DNA from: JANELJ01 sp024511395 | GTDB lineage: Bacteria > Pseudomonadota > Gammaproteobacteria > GRL18 | NCBI GenBank assembly: GCA_963681975.1 | Contig: OY820613.1 | Span: 2,790,001-2,854,000 of the forward strand | Direction: 5' to 3' | DNA length: 64,000 nt | Shown: piece by piece, positions 55,928 through 64,000 of the stretch | How the letters are laid out: every line of letters begins with the position of its first letter | Position numbering within the stretch: position 1 is the first letter of the stretch | Made by a program: the position numbers and the translations under genes | Notes under the pieces: model-generated | Databases searched by the model: none | Told to the model about the DNA's origin: nothing | Seen by the model: the letters and a program-made list of their open reading frames with translations, nothing else

Positions 55928-57059
55928 AGGGTTACCTTTTATGATTATGAAATTATAAAAAGTAATAGTTTGAAGGATTTTAAGGGGTGGGGGTAGGTGG
56001 GATTATTTGGCGCTTACATACACTCAACTTCAGGAGCATGTAAACTGTAAAGCTTGTTCTTACTGTGCTGCTCCTGCTCAATCAGTTTCTGAGCCTGTTT
56101 TAGAGCTACTTCAAACAATGACTGAATATCGACAGAATAATTGGGCAGTTGTCGTTCAATATCCCGTTTAACACGACCTAAACGGGATTTCAGTTTATTG
56201 TTCATTTTCTTCATACGTTTAAACTGTTTTGCATAAGCATAACGACTGGCCATTAGTGCATATTGCGGCCCAACCCGATTATAGTTCTGGCGCAGTTTAA
56301 TAGCGTGCTCTTTGGACAGTTTAACCAGATTTTCTCTGGCTTTGTTCAGGAGCTTTGAATCGGTTGGAAAAGCGATGTTCTTTTCCTGTACGGTAGTATC
56401 TACCGTGACTTTCTTTAAACTGCCGGGCTTGATAGTTTTACTCTTTAGTCCGGCTTTAATGGTTTCAATCAGTAATTTTTCACTGCCTGATTTACCCGGC
56501 CGGTTACGCCATTTGGTCATGGTCACAGGGTGTATAGGCATCTTATGCTGAAAGTATTCTTCACCACAGAAATACTGCCAGTACGGATTTTCTGTCCAGC
56601 CTTTTACTACCTGTTCATCCGATAAATCATGCAGGTGTTTCAGGTAATGCAATCCTGCAATCAATCGAGTGCGTATGGCAGGAGCACCTTTAGTGGATAC
56701 AAACAGAGCGCCCCACTCTTTATCAGGACTTTCCCGGTCTATGTGTTTTGATAACTTAATCAACTCATGGTTTATGTCCAGCATGTTTTCAAGGCGCATC
56801 CTGAACAGGTCTTCCTGAGGTATTTTTGGCTGTTTCTCTGGCTTCATTCTGGTCTGGAAATTTGCAAGGTAATAAGGCTTATTTTACCAAAAACCTGCAA
56901 ATTTAACACCCATAATTCGACAATATTTCCTTATAAATCAATGTACTATGATTTATTCGGGTCGGACTAATTATTATCAGGTATTATATATCCGTGATAC
57001 CTCAGAGTAATTTCAGTATAACGCTTTTTAAATAATGACCGCAAGCAATTAGCATTAAG

Positions 57060-57455
57060 TTATTTTTCATCTTTATCAAGCAGGGACTTTAAATCCGCAA
57101 AGGGGTTATGAGTGGCCGCTTCACTTTCCTTATTAACCGCCACATCACCAAACTCCTGATATTCATTCATTTTCTGGTGCTCATTATCGTGGCAGTAAAT
57201 ACATAGATTTTCCCAGTTGCTACCGTCCGGCGGATTATTATTATGATCATGATCGATATGATGCACGGTCAGCAGGTGCAGGTTTTCACGGGTAAATGTT
57301 TTTCCACAGCGCCCGCAGACCCAGGGATGGATTTTCAGGGACTGTTCCCGATAGCCTTTTTCCCGCTCGCTGATCTGTACCTTGGCTTTTTTAACAATGG
57401 CATCCAACTTTGCTGGATCTTTTTTCTTTTTTATTGCTCTGCGACGTCCAACCAT
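57060..57455 (-). CDS. yajD: HNH nuclease, YajD-like
   Basis: 131 residues. The HNH core is CGRCGKTFTRENLHLLTVHH then IDHDHNNNPPDGSNWENLC and IYCHDNEH; two CxxC pairs bind zinc and the HH/N/H residues form the active site. It matches the YajD family (about 115 residues) with a Lys-rich N-terminal extension. The role in the family is uncertain. It follows the toxin-antitoxin pair by 12 bp in the same direction. Confidence 0.85.
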   Translation of the reverse strand: MVGRRRAIKKKKDPAKLDAIVKKAKVQISEREKGYREQSLKIHPWVCGRCGKTFTRENLHLLTVHHIDHDHNNNPPDGSNWENLCIYCHDNEHQKMNEYQEFGDVAVNKESEAATHNPFADLKSLLDKDEK

Positions 57456-57467
57456 GATGTTACCTAA

Positions 57468-57746
57468 TTATTTATGAGATTTATCAACCAGATTTCCATA
57501 AACATATTTATGCAAAATACTGGACATTAATGTCTGATATGGAATGCCTTCAATTAAGGCTCGTTCCTGAAGCAATTCCAGATCTTTACCTGAAATTCTG
57601 ATATTGACCCTTTTATCCTTCTTAAACATTGCCTGAGCAGCCGTCTGATACTTTAAACGGCTTTTATCATCCATAACAGATTCCCATTCTTCATTTTCAT
57701 AGGATTCCAGTATTTCCTGTTCTTCTGGTGTGAGTTTATTAGCCAT
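57468..57746 (-). CDS. CopG/BrnA-like antitoxin
   Basis: 92 residues, acidic N-terminus (LTPEEQEILESYENEEWESV), then a ribbon-helix-helix RVNIRISGKDLELLQERALI. The C-terminal IPYQTLMSSILHKYVYGNLV is typical of CopG-type antitoxins. It overlaps the upstream toxin gene by 1 bp (TAATG-type junction) and presumably neutralises it. Confidence 0.82.
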   Translation of the reverse strand: MANKLTPEEQEILESYENEEWESVMDDKSRLKYQTAAQAMFKKDKRVNIRISGKDLELLQERALIEGIPYQTLMSSILHKYVYGNLVDKSHK

Positions 57747-58021
57747 TATTTACCTCCCAGATATTTCCTGGTTGCTTTGCGGCTTGGGATAACAGTTTTA
57801 AGAAAAATTTCATCTTCAGATTCTATAAACGGAACAAGCCAGGCATATTCATCAATATTTACAATAAACATTTTCTGATGAGGATATTTTTTAATATTGG
57901 GATGCCTGATAACATCCAGCAAACCGTTATTCTGTATTCGAAAGACAACTCGTTCAAATGTAATCCCCCGTTCTGCAGAAAGCCATGCATTTTTCTCATT
58001 ACCCCATACATAAGATCTCAT
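57746..58021 (-). CDS. BrnT-like toxin
   Basis: Start set at 58021 (MRSYVWGNEKNAWLSAERGI); the longer frame from 58060 lacks family similarity. Motifs KNAWLSAERGITFERVVFRI and PSRKATRKYLG match BrnT/DUF4258-like ribonuclease toxins. The pair with the ribbon-helix-helix antitoxin and toxin-first order support the call. An inverted repeat (GCACA/TGTGC) just upstream may be the autoregulatory operator. Confidence 0.82.
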   Translation of the reverse strand: MRSYVWGNEKNAWLSAERGITFERVVFRIQNNGLLDVIRHPNIKKYPHQKMFIVNIDEYAWLVPFIESEDEIFLKTVIPSRKATRKYLGGK

Positions 58022-58153
58022 ACACAAAATATTAGCACATTGTGTGCCTTTTGCAATCATCAGCTTGATGATTACCTTATACGTCCTGTTATTTTATATA
58101 AATTTACCTATAATCTGGTTTAAGCATTTTTATATCACCCTACAGGAACCCCG

Positions 58154-58579
58154 ATGAGTAATGAGGAACCAATTCCACTGTCTCCAAAGGAGGCAGACCG
58201 TATGCTGCAGGAACAGCCTAATGCACTATTAATTGATGTACGTTCTTCCATGGAGTTTTTATTTGTGGGCCATCCCAAAGGGGCTGTACATATTGCCTGG
58301 ATTGATGAGCCGGACTGGAATATTAATCCCCAGTTTGCCATTGAAATCCGTAAACTGATTCTGGGCGGTATATGCGGTGAGCATGATCAGCATCCGGCCA
58401 TTATCCTGATCTGCCGTAGCGGCAAGCGTTCTTTTGAAGCGGGTCTGCACCTGCTCAATAATGGTTTTGACAATGTATACAATGTCGATGAAGGATTTGA
58501 AGGCGAACTCAATGAACTGCACCAGCGCAACACGGTTGGCGGCTGGCGTTTTTATGGTCTGCCCTGGGAGCAGTGTTAA
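58154..58579 (+). CDS. Rhodanese-domain protein
   Basis: 141 residues with one rhodanese domain: IDVRSSMEFLFVGHPKGAVH and the active-site loop CRSGKRSFEAG with the catalytic Cys. Such proteins transfer sulfane sulfur in the cytoplasm. The end PWEQC is followed by a TAATG overlap into the next gene. Confidence 0.88.
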   Translation: MSNEEPIPLSPKEADRMLQEQPNALLIDVRSSMEFLFVGHPKGAVHIAWIDEPDWNINPQFAIEIRKLILGGICGEHDQHPAIILICRSGKRSFEAGLHLLNNGFDNVYNVDEGFEGELNELHQRNTVGGWRFYGLPWEQC

Positions 58580-58860
58580 TGAAGTTTATTTTATTTCTGG
58601 TTATCAGCGGTATTTCCAATGGTTCCAATACGGAATTTCAGCAGACCATGGAGAAGTCCTTTACCGATCTGGAACAATGTGTAAAAACCAGTATTATTAT
58701 GCGCAAGGTGTTACGGGCAGAGGATAATCTGCAAATGCGTGATACCGATGTCTATGCTTATTGTGAACCGGATAAGACCACTATGAGCCAGAAAGAGTTT
58801 ATGGACGCCAGCAATAAAATTCACCGACTGGAGAAATATCTGACCACTGAAAAATGGTGA
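58579..58860 (+). CDS. Small exported protein of unknown function
   Basis: 93 residues starting MKFILFLVISGISNGSNTEF, whose hydrophobic start suggests a short signal peptide. Mature CVKTSIIMRKVLRAEDNLQM and DVYAYCEPDK contain two Cys. The start codon overlaps the rhodanese stop (TAATG), indicating translational coupling. No family recognised. Confidence 0.6.
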   Translation: MKFILFLVISGISNGSNTEFQQTMEKSFTDLEQCVKTSIIMRKVLRAEDNLQMRDTDVYAYCEPDKTTMSQKEFMDASNKIHRLEKYLTTEKW

Positions 58861-58873
58861 GTTAAGCGGTTTT

Positions 58874-59776
58874 CTAGCTGTTTTTAAAGTTTATCTTATC
58901 CAAGTACCGTCCCCGATATAATAAACGGTGCTGTTGCGGATCATCTTTAAACGTCCTGCGGGTATGCAGGACATTATTGCAGATAAGTCCCTGCCCGGCA
59001 GCCAGTCGGCCTTCAAATTTATAAGTAGACTCGCTATTTAAAATGTCTCTTAATACCTGCTGTGCTTCCTGAGTCAGCGGATCATCCTTCCAGATCACAT
59101 TTCTGGCACGCGCCGTATAACGCATATGCAAACGCCCTTCTTCTGTGATCATAAATACCGGCCCGCTGCGATCCGGGCGGATTAACTCACCGTCTATCAC
59201 ATTTTTAGGAATCGTCATGGCATCGTTCTGCATAAGAGCCTGAATATACTCCGGGTTTTTATCACACAGTAAAATATACACTATTTCATGATCCCAGAGC
59301 TGATTCTCTCCACCCTCTGCCGCAGGCCGGACACAATGCAGAATCATGCTGTATATCTGTTGTGACAAACGATTATAATAACCGTCAGTATGCCAGTTAA
59401 TGCCTTTTTCACTATAAGGAATATACATGGCATGTAAACCCTGATCGACTACCTGGATTGAAGTAAAGCCGTCATTATCAGCACATTCATTTTTATCCAG
59501 TGAGGAAATTCCCAGCTGATATCCCAGCTGTTCAGGAATATTCTTGTCTGCTGCATTACTATTATGACCCAGATCATAAATAACCATATTGGCTTTCTGC
59601 AGCCTCGCTTTAATATCCTGAAATTCCTGATCACTCAGCTTAAAGGGATCGGCAACGCTTACAGTCAACTCTTTAATAGACTCTGGATAAACGTTTAGCT
59701 TCTGCTGCTTCCATTGCTGATACTGTTGTTCATTTTCAATCAGAAAGGGGCTGTTTTGTACTTGTACAGACGGCAT
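58874..59776 (-). CDS. TauD/TfdA-like iron(II)/2-oxoglutarate dioxygenase
   Basis: 300 residues. The metal triad is visible: NWHTDGYYN (HxD) about residue 125 and the distal His in CNNVLHTRRTF about 275; RLLYRGRY supplies the 2-oxoglutarate-binding Arg. It belongs to the TauD clan (clavaminate synthase-like fold). The substrate is unknown; members without a taurine transporter nearby have diverse roles. No operon partners; it is convergent with the small protein gene. Confidence 0.82.
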   Translation of the reverse strand: MPSVQVQNSPFLIENEQQYQQWKQQKLNVYPESIKELTVSVADPFKLSDQEFQDIKARLQKANMVIYDLGHNSNAADKNIPEQLGYQLGISSLDKNECADNDGFTSIQVVDQGLHAMYIPYSEKGINWHTDGYYNRLSQQIYSMILHCVRPAAEGGENQLWDHEIVYILLCDKNPEYIQALMQNDAMTIPKNVIDGELIRPDRSGPVFMITEEGRLHMRYTARARNVIWKDDPLTQEAQQVLRDILNSESTYKFEGRLAAGQGLICNNVLHTRRTFKDDPQQHRLLYRGRYLDKINFKNS

Positions 59777-59962
59777 AATAAGACCTGAATGTGCTCTGTT
59801 TCACAAAATTTAAAATTAGAACAGGCTAATATAACAAAAATTTTTTACTTATTATAATAAAAAGTACAGTGCTGTTCTCCCTCAAGGTTCATGGAAGATT
59901 CTGTACTCTGATAATGGCTTTTGACTCCTGCTTGCAGCCCCTGCCAGGAGCCAGGCTAATTA
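59777..59962. other. Upstream region of the dioxygenase gene
   Basis: About 185 bp, AT-rich, containing possible promoter sequence for the TauD-like gene. No other feature supported. Confidence 0.4.
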
Positions 59963-61460
59963 GTTCAACCTGAATAATACCGTTTTAAGCCTGACATCAA
60001 GCCAGGTTTAAAGCAGCTGATTGCCCCGGTTTGATAAAAGACCCCATCAAACCGGAAATAATTTTGAGCCACAAAAGCCGGAGCTTATTGAGGATCTTTC
60101 TTAAGTTATGTCCAGCGGCTACCATAACCACATTAATGGCATCACCGACTGCACCTTTGAGGTAGCAGCGGTCTAAACGGCCATCATTTTTCATATGACC
60201 AATTTCAGGCTCAATCGCACTGCGCCGTTTTAATGCCTTTTTAATACTTCGGGTAACGCCTCGCTTCTGACCTGAGATAAAAACTTTAGTGTCTTTTACT
60301 TCATGTCCACGATAACCCCGGTCAACAAAGCAGTGTTCCGGTTGTACGGCTGTAAACTGTTTTATCTGTTCCAGTTGTGGCAGCAAGGTATGTCCATCAT
60401 AAGGATTGCCCGGACAACTTTGAGCACCAATAACAAAGCCTTCCTTGTTAGTTACCGCGATACTGGTTTTAACTCCAAATTCATAAGGCTTATGAGCTTT
60501 GCCTTTACTGATACACTCGACTTCCGGTGCATGTAAACTGTAAAGCTTGTTCTTACTGTGCTGCTCCTGCTCAATCAGTTTCTGAGCCTGTTTTAGAGCT
60601 ACTTCAAACAGAGACTGAATATCAACGGAATAGTTGGGCAGTTGTCGTTCAATATCCCGTTTAACACGACCTAAACGGGATTTCAGTTTATTGTTCATTT
60701 TCTTCATGCGTTTAAACTGTTTTGCATGTGCATAACGACTGGCCATTAGTACATATTGCGGCCCAACCCGATTATAGTTCTGGCGCAGTTTAATACCGTG
60801 CTCTTTGGACAGTTTAACCAGGTTTTCTCTGGCTTTGTTCAGGAGCTTTGAATCGGTTGGAAAAGCGATGTTCTTTTCCTGTACGGTAGTATCTACCGTG
60901 ACTTTCTTTAAACTGCCGGGCTTTATGGTTTTACTCTTTAGTCCGGCTTTAATGGTTTCAATCAGTAATTTTTCACTGCCTGATTTACCCGGCCGGTTAC
61001 GCCATTTGGTCATGGTCACAGGGTGTATAGGCATTTTATGCTGAAAGTATTCTTCACCACAGAAATACTGCCAGTACGGATTTTCTGTCCAGCCTTTTAC
61101 TACCTGTTCATCCGATAAATCATGCAGGTGTTTCAGGTAATGCAATCCTGCAATCAATCGAGTGCGTATGGCAGGAGCACCTTTAGTGGATACAAACAGA
61201 GCGCCCCATTCTTTATCAGGACTTTCCCAATCTATGTGTTTTGATAACTTAATCAACTCATGGTTTATGTCCAGCATGTTTTCAAGGCGCATCCTGAACA
61301 GGTCTTCCTGAGGTATTTTTGGCTGTTTCTCTGGCTTCATTCTGGTCTGGAAATTTGCAAGGTAATAAGGCTTATTTTACCAAAAACCTGCAAATTTAAC
61401 ACCCATAATCAAGAAATATTTCTTTATAAATCAATGCACTATGTTTTATTCAGGGCAGAC
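59963..61460 (-). mobile_element. IS5-type element, copy 10 (complete, 1498 bp)
   Basis: TAATTA on both sides (59957-59962, 61461-61466). It has the variant IRL (GTCTGCCCTGAATAAAAC), like copies 1 and 5. Confidence 0.96.
59997..61340 (-). CDS. IS5-family transposase (copy 10)
   Basis: Intact, 447 residues, majority sequence with FVDRGYRGHE; Thr in KTSIAV as in copy 5. A plausible active source copy. Confidence 0.93.
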   Translation of the reverse strand: MKPEKQPKIPQEDLFRMRLENMLDINHELIKLSKHIDWESPDKEWGALFVSTKGAPAIRTRLIAGLHYLKHLHDLSDEQVVKGWTENPYWQYFCGEEYFQHKMPIHPVTMTKWRNRPGKSGSEKLLIETIKAGLKSKTIKPGSLKKVTVDTTVQEKNIAFPTDSKLLNKARENLVKLSKEHGIKLRQNYNRVGPQYVLMASRYAHAKQFKRMKKMNNKLKSRLGRVKRDIERQLPNYSVDIQSLFEVALKQAQKLIEQEQHSKNKLYSLHAPEVECISKGKAHKPYEFGVKTSIAVTNKEGFVIGAQSCPGNPYDGHTLLPQLEQIKQFTAVQPEHCFVDRGYRGHEVKDTKVFISGQKRGVTRSIKKALKRRSAIEPEIGHMKNDGRLDRCYLKGAVGDAINVVMVAAGHNLRKILNKLRLLWLKIISGLMGSFIKPGQSAALNLA

Positions 61461-62459
61461 TAATTATCCGCTTACACTGAGAACATAATGAAAGTACTGC
61501 TGGTTGAAAGCTCACGCTTTCATCAAATCATGATCTCCCAAATCTTTAATAATGAAGGTCTGGTAGTGCGCATTGTCAATTCATCCGATGAAGCCATTAT
61601 GGTTCTGGAAGATGAAACCATGGACTTTATCTGCACGGCTTATCACCTGCCCAGTGGTTTTGATGGGATTAAGCTTGCTCAGCAAGTCCGCAATAATCCT
61701 GAAACCAGAGATACTCCGGTTATTCTACTGACATCTAACGAAATTGATTAGAGCTTTGATTATGCTTATGATTCCGGTGTAACAGAAATATATAACCGCA
61801 GTAATATTAATGCCCTGTCGCGTAACCTGAAAGCCTCTATTGAGAATAAATGCCATGAAATCAATGCCCGGGTACTGTTTATTGAAGACAATAAAACCGT
61901 TGCCCGACATATGATCAAACAGATGGAATCCTTAAAAATATCCGTCCGGCATTTTTACAGTGCTGAAAAAGCACTGCAGTCCTTTAAAAAGTCTCCCAAA
62001 GAATACGATTTAATCATTACCGACCTGATTGTGGAAGGCAGACTGAACGGCATGGGCTTAATCCGTGAAATACGCAAAATTTATCCCGACCATTCCAAAC
62101 TGCCTATCCTGGTGGTATCTGGTTACGATGCCCCCCGACGCATTGAGCTGCTACGTATTGGCGCCAATGACTACATTGTTAAGCCACTTATCAAACAGGA
62201 ACTCAGTGCTCGCCTGAGTAACCTGATCACCACCAAGCAGCTGTTTGATCAGGTTAAAATTCAGCAGGAGTAGTTATTCAACCTAGCCATGACCGATCAG
62301 CTGACCGGTCTGTATAACCGCCATTCACTCAGTCATCTGCTGCCTAAATATTTTAACTCCACATCCGGTCACACTACTCCCTTAAGCCTGATGGTGCTGG
62401 ATATCGATCATTTTAAGCATATTAATGATACCTACGGCCATACCTGCGGAGACGATGTA

Positions 62460-63917
62460 GTCCGACCTGAATAAATCATAGCACATTGATTTATAAAGAA
62501 ATATTGCTTGATTATGGGTGTTAAATTTGCAGGTTTTTGGTAAAATAAGCCTTATTACCTTGCAAATTTCCAGACCAGAATGAAGCCAGAGAAACAGCCA
62601 AAAATACCTCAGGAAGACCTGTTCAGGATGCGCCCTGAAAACATGCTGGACATAAACCATGAGTTGATTAAGTTATCAAAACACATAGACCGGGAAAGTC
62701 CTGATAAAGAATGGGGTGCTCTGTTTGTATCCACTAAAGGTGCTCCTGCCATACGCACTCGTTTGATTGCAGGATTGCATTACCTGAAACACCTGCATGA
62801 TTTATCAGATGAACAGGTAGTAAAAGGCTGGACGGAAAATCCGTACTGGCAGTATTTTTGTGGTGAAGAATACTTTCAGCATAAAATGCCTATACACCCT
62901 ACGACCATGACCAAATGGCGTAACCGGCCGGGTAAATCAGGCAGTGAAAAATTACTGATTGAAACCATTAAAGCCTGACTAAAGAGTAAAACTATCAAGC
63001 CAGGCAGTTTAAAGAAAGTCACGGTAGATACTACCGTACAGGAAAAGAACATCGCTTTTCCAACCGATTCAAAGCTCCTGAACAAAGCCAGAGAAAACCT
63101 GGTTAAACTGTCCAAAGAGCACGGTATTAAACTGCGTCAGAACTATAATCGGGTTGGGCCGCAATATGTACTAATGGCCAGTCGTTATACTCATGCAAAA
63201 CAGTTTAAACGCATGAAGAAAATGAACAATAAACTGAAATCCCGTTTAGGTCGTGTTAAACGGGATATTGAACGACAACTGCCCAACTATTCCGTTGATA
63301 TTCAGTCTCTGTTTGAAGTAGCTCTAAAACAGGCTCAGAAACTGATTGAGCAGGAGCAGCACAGTAAGAACAAGCTTTACAGTTTACATGCACCTGAAGT
63401 CGAGTGTATCAGTAAAGGCAAAGCTCATAAGCCTTATGAATTTGGAGTTAAAACCAGTATCGCGGTAACTAACAAGGAAGGCTTTGTTATTGGCGCTCAA
63501 AGTTGTCCGGGCAATCCTTATGATGGACATACCTTACTGCCACAACTGGAACAAATAAAACAGTTTACAGCCGTACAGCCGGAACAGTGCTTTGTTGACC
63601 GGGGTTATCGTGGACATGAAGTAAAAGACACTAAAGTTTTTATCTCAGGTCAGAAGCGAGGCGTTACCCGAAGTATTAAAAAGGCATTAAAACGGCGCAG
63701 TGCGATTGAGCCTGAAATCGGTCATATGAAAAACGATGGCCGTTTAGACCGCTGCTACCTCAAAGGTGCAGTCGGTGATGCCATTAATGTGGTTATGGTA
63801 GCCGCTGGACATAACTTAAGAAAGATCCTCAATAAGCTCCGGCTTTTGTGGCTCAAAATTATTTCCGGTTTGATGGGATATTTTATCAAACTTAAAACGG
63901 TATTATTCAGGTTGAAC
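62460..63917 (+). mobile_element. IS5-type element, copy 11 (3' deletion of 40 bp)
   Basis: GATGTA is duplicated at 62454-62459 and 63918-63923. The 3' end jumps from TTTTATCAAA to CTTAAAACGG, removing the last codons, but the IRR is present. This copy fixes the IS boundary as GTCC...GAAC, since its duplication lacks the TA ends of other copies. Confidence 0.95.
62580..63890 (+). pseudogene. IS5-family transposase (copy 11), nonsense and 3' deleted
   Basis: GGA to TGA at 62976-62978 stops the protein after 132 residues (IETIKA). The remainder keeps FVDRGYRGHE but lacks its normal C-terminus because of the 40-bp deletion. Thr replaces Ala in SRYTHAKQ. Confidence 0.92.
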
Positions 63918-64000
63918 GATGTACTGAAAAAATTCGGCCAGCTGATTAGCTCCAGTTTTCGTTCTGAAGACCTGGTGGCCCGTTATGGTGGAGAGGAATT

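Larger units (their letters stand above)
53537..56017 (-). mobile_element. IS66-family element, complete (2481 bp)
   Basis: Terminal inverted repeats GTGAGCGCCAATTAATCCCA and GTAAGCGCCAAATAATCCCA begin each end. The target duplication is ATACACTC (53529-53536 and 56018-56025), 8 bp, as usual for IS66. It carries tnpA, tnpB and tnpC in order. Confidence 0.96.
53015..56847 (-). pseudogene. IS5-family transposase (copy 9), interrupted
   Basis: The 5' half (56018-56847) runs to HAPEVEC and the 3' half (53015-53536) resumes at ECISKGKAHNPYEFGV. Both halves are otherwise open, and only the IS66 insertion inactivates it. Confidence 0.93.
52981..56967 (-). mobile_element. IS5-type element, copy 9, split by IS66
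   Basis: IRR at 52981 and IRL end at 56967 with TAATTA on both sides (52975-52980, 56968-56973). Subtracting the IS66 insert and its 8-bp duplication leaves 1498 bp, the standard size. The IS5-type element was therefore intact when IS66 entered. Confidence 0.95.
61488..64000 (+). pseudogene. REC-REC-GGDEF diguanylate cyclase, two amber stops plus IS insertion
   Basis: The architecture resembles PleD. Receiver 1 (61488-61870) begins MKVLLVESSRFHQIMISQIF; its phospho-acceptor Asp seems replaced (FICTAYHLP). Receiver 2 (61870-62270) has LFIEDNKTVARHM and LIITDLIVEG with the Asp. The GGDEF domain follows: MTDQLTGLYNRHSLSHLL, then SLMVLDIDHFKHINDTYGH, continuing after IS copy 11 to ARYGGEEF at the window end. 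In-frame TAG codons at 61749-61751 and 62271-62273 interrupt it. Removing the IS and one GATGTA restores the frame as GDDVLKKFG. Confidence 0.88.

Noticed and set aside
23550..62273. TAG codons in several genes (cls, GGDEF gene, copy 7, 23550 transposase) as possible amber recoding
   Set aside because: TGA and TAA also interrupt genes (DUF1631, IS630, IstA, IS3), ppk2 currently ends in TAG, and sibling IS copies show CAG at the same codon. Point decay explains the data better.
1..64000. CRISPR arrays
   Set aside because: Repeats present are IS ends, one 9-bp tandem and a palindromic MITE; no regularly spaced direct repeats with unique spacers and no cas genes.
1..64000. tRNA or rRNA genes
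   Set aside because: No cloverleaf-forming stretch ending in CCA-like acceptor or ribosomal RNA sequence was recognised by eye in the intergenic regions; a covariance search was not possible.

Overview
This window looks like a piece of a gammaproteobacterial chromosome that is heavily loaded with insertion sequences (IS). The strongest pointer is the block glnE - ilvE - CHCC zinc finger - waaF - waaC - waaG - lipopolysaccharide (LPS) core kinases. It has the same gene order as the LPS core locus of Pseudomonas aeruginosa and other gammaproteobacteria. A thioredoxin-like protein resembling SoxW and a fragment resembling a sulfite reductase or sulfhydrogenase subunit are compatible with a sulfur-metabolising lineage, but this is inference and the species is not identified. 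Many IS copies plus many broken genes suggest relaxed selection, as in a symbiont or a recently bottlenecked lineage.

Layout. 1-1774: two tandem copies of a dominant 1498-bp IS5-type element, the second broken. 1775-1965: a likely IS200/IS605-type remnant. 2075-10952: LPS core and branched-chain amino-acid operon (minus strand). 11117-16811: DUF2442 gene, IS copy 3, glnE and apaH. 16860-23828: an IS graveyard (IS630, ISAs1, IS5-type copies 4 and 5, another DDE transposase tail) around a broken DUF1631 gene. 24013-27968: a DUF4136 lipoprotein gene and three toxin-antitoxin loci, two of them damaged. 28058-33196: broken cardiolipin synthase gene, a palindromic MITE-like element, mobA, exbB-exbD-tonB and ppk2. 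34764-45279: broken DUF218 gene, topB, pyk, an EAL fragment, an IS4-type element, a frameshifted SNF2 helicase gene and a double-thioredoxin gene. 46806-48229: a truncated small gene, tupA and a blank stretch. 48231-52961: nested decayed IS3, IS982, IS66 and IS21 elements, and a redox subunit fragment. 52981-56967: an IS5-type copy split by a complete IS66 element. 57060-59776: HNH nuclease, BrnT/CopG-like toxin-antitoxin pair, rhodanese, small exported protein and TauD-like dioxygenase. 59963-64000: IS copy 10 and a REC-REC-GGDEF gene broken by two stop codons and IS copy 11.

The main story is genome remodelling by one recently active IS. Eleven copies, complete or partial, are visible, plus a 46-bp derivative. 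Reconstructing interrupted genes (higA, the GGDEF gene, glnE, ppk2) gives a 6-bp target duplication. Two copies lie exactly on stop codons and recreate them. Two pairs are in direct tandem sharing one hexamer. Two copies have unmatched flanks, implying recombination between copies. Most point mutations that break genes fit C:G to T:A changes.
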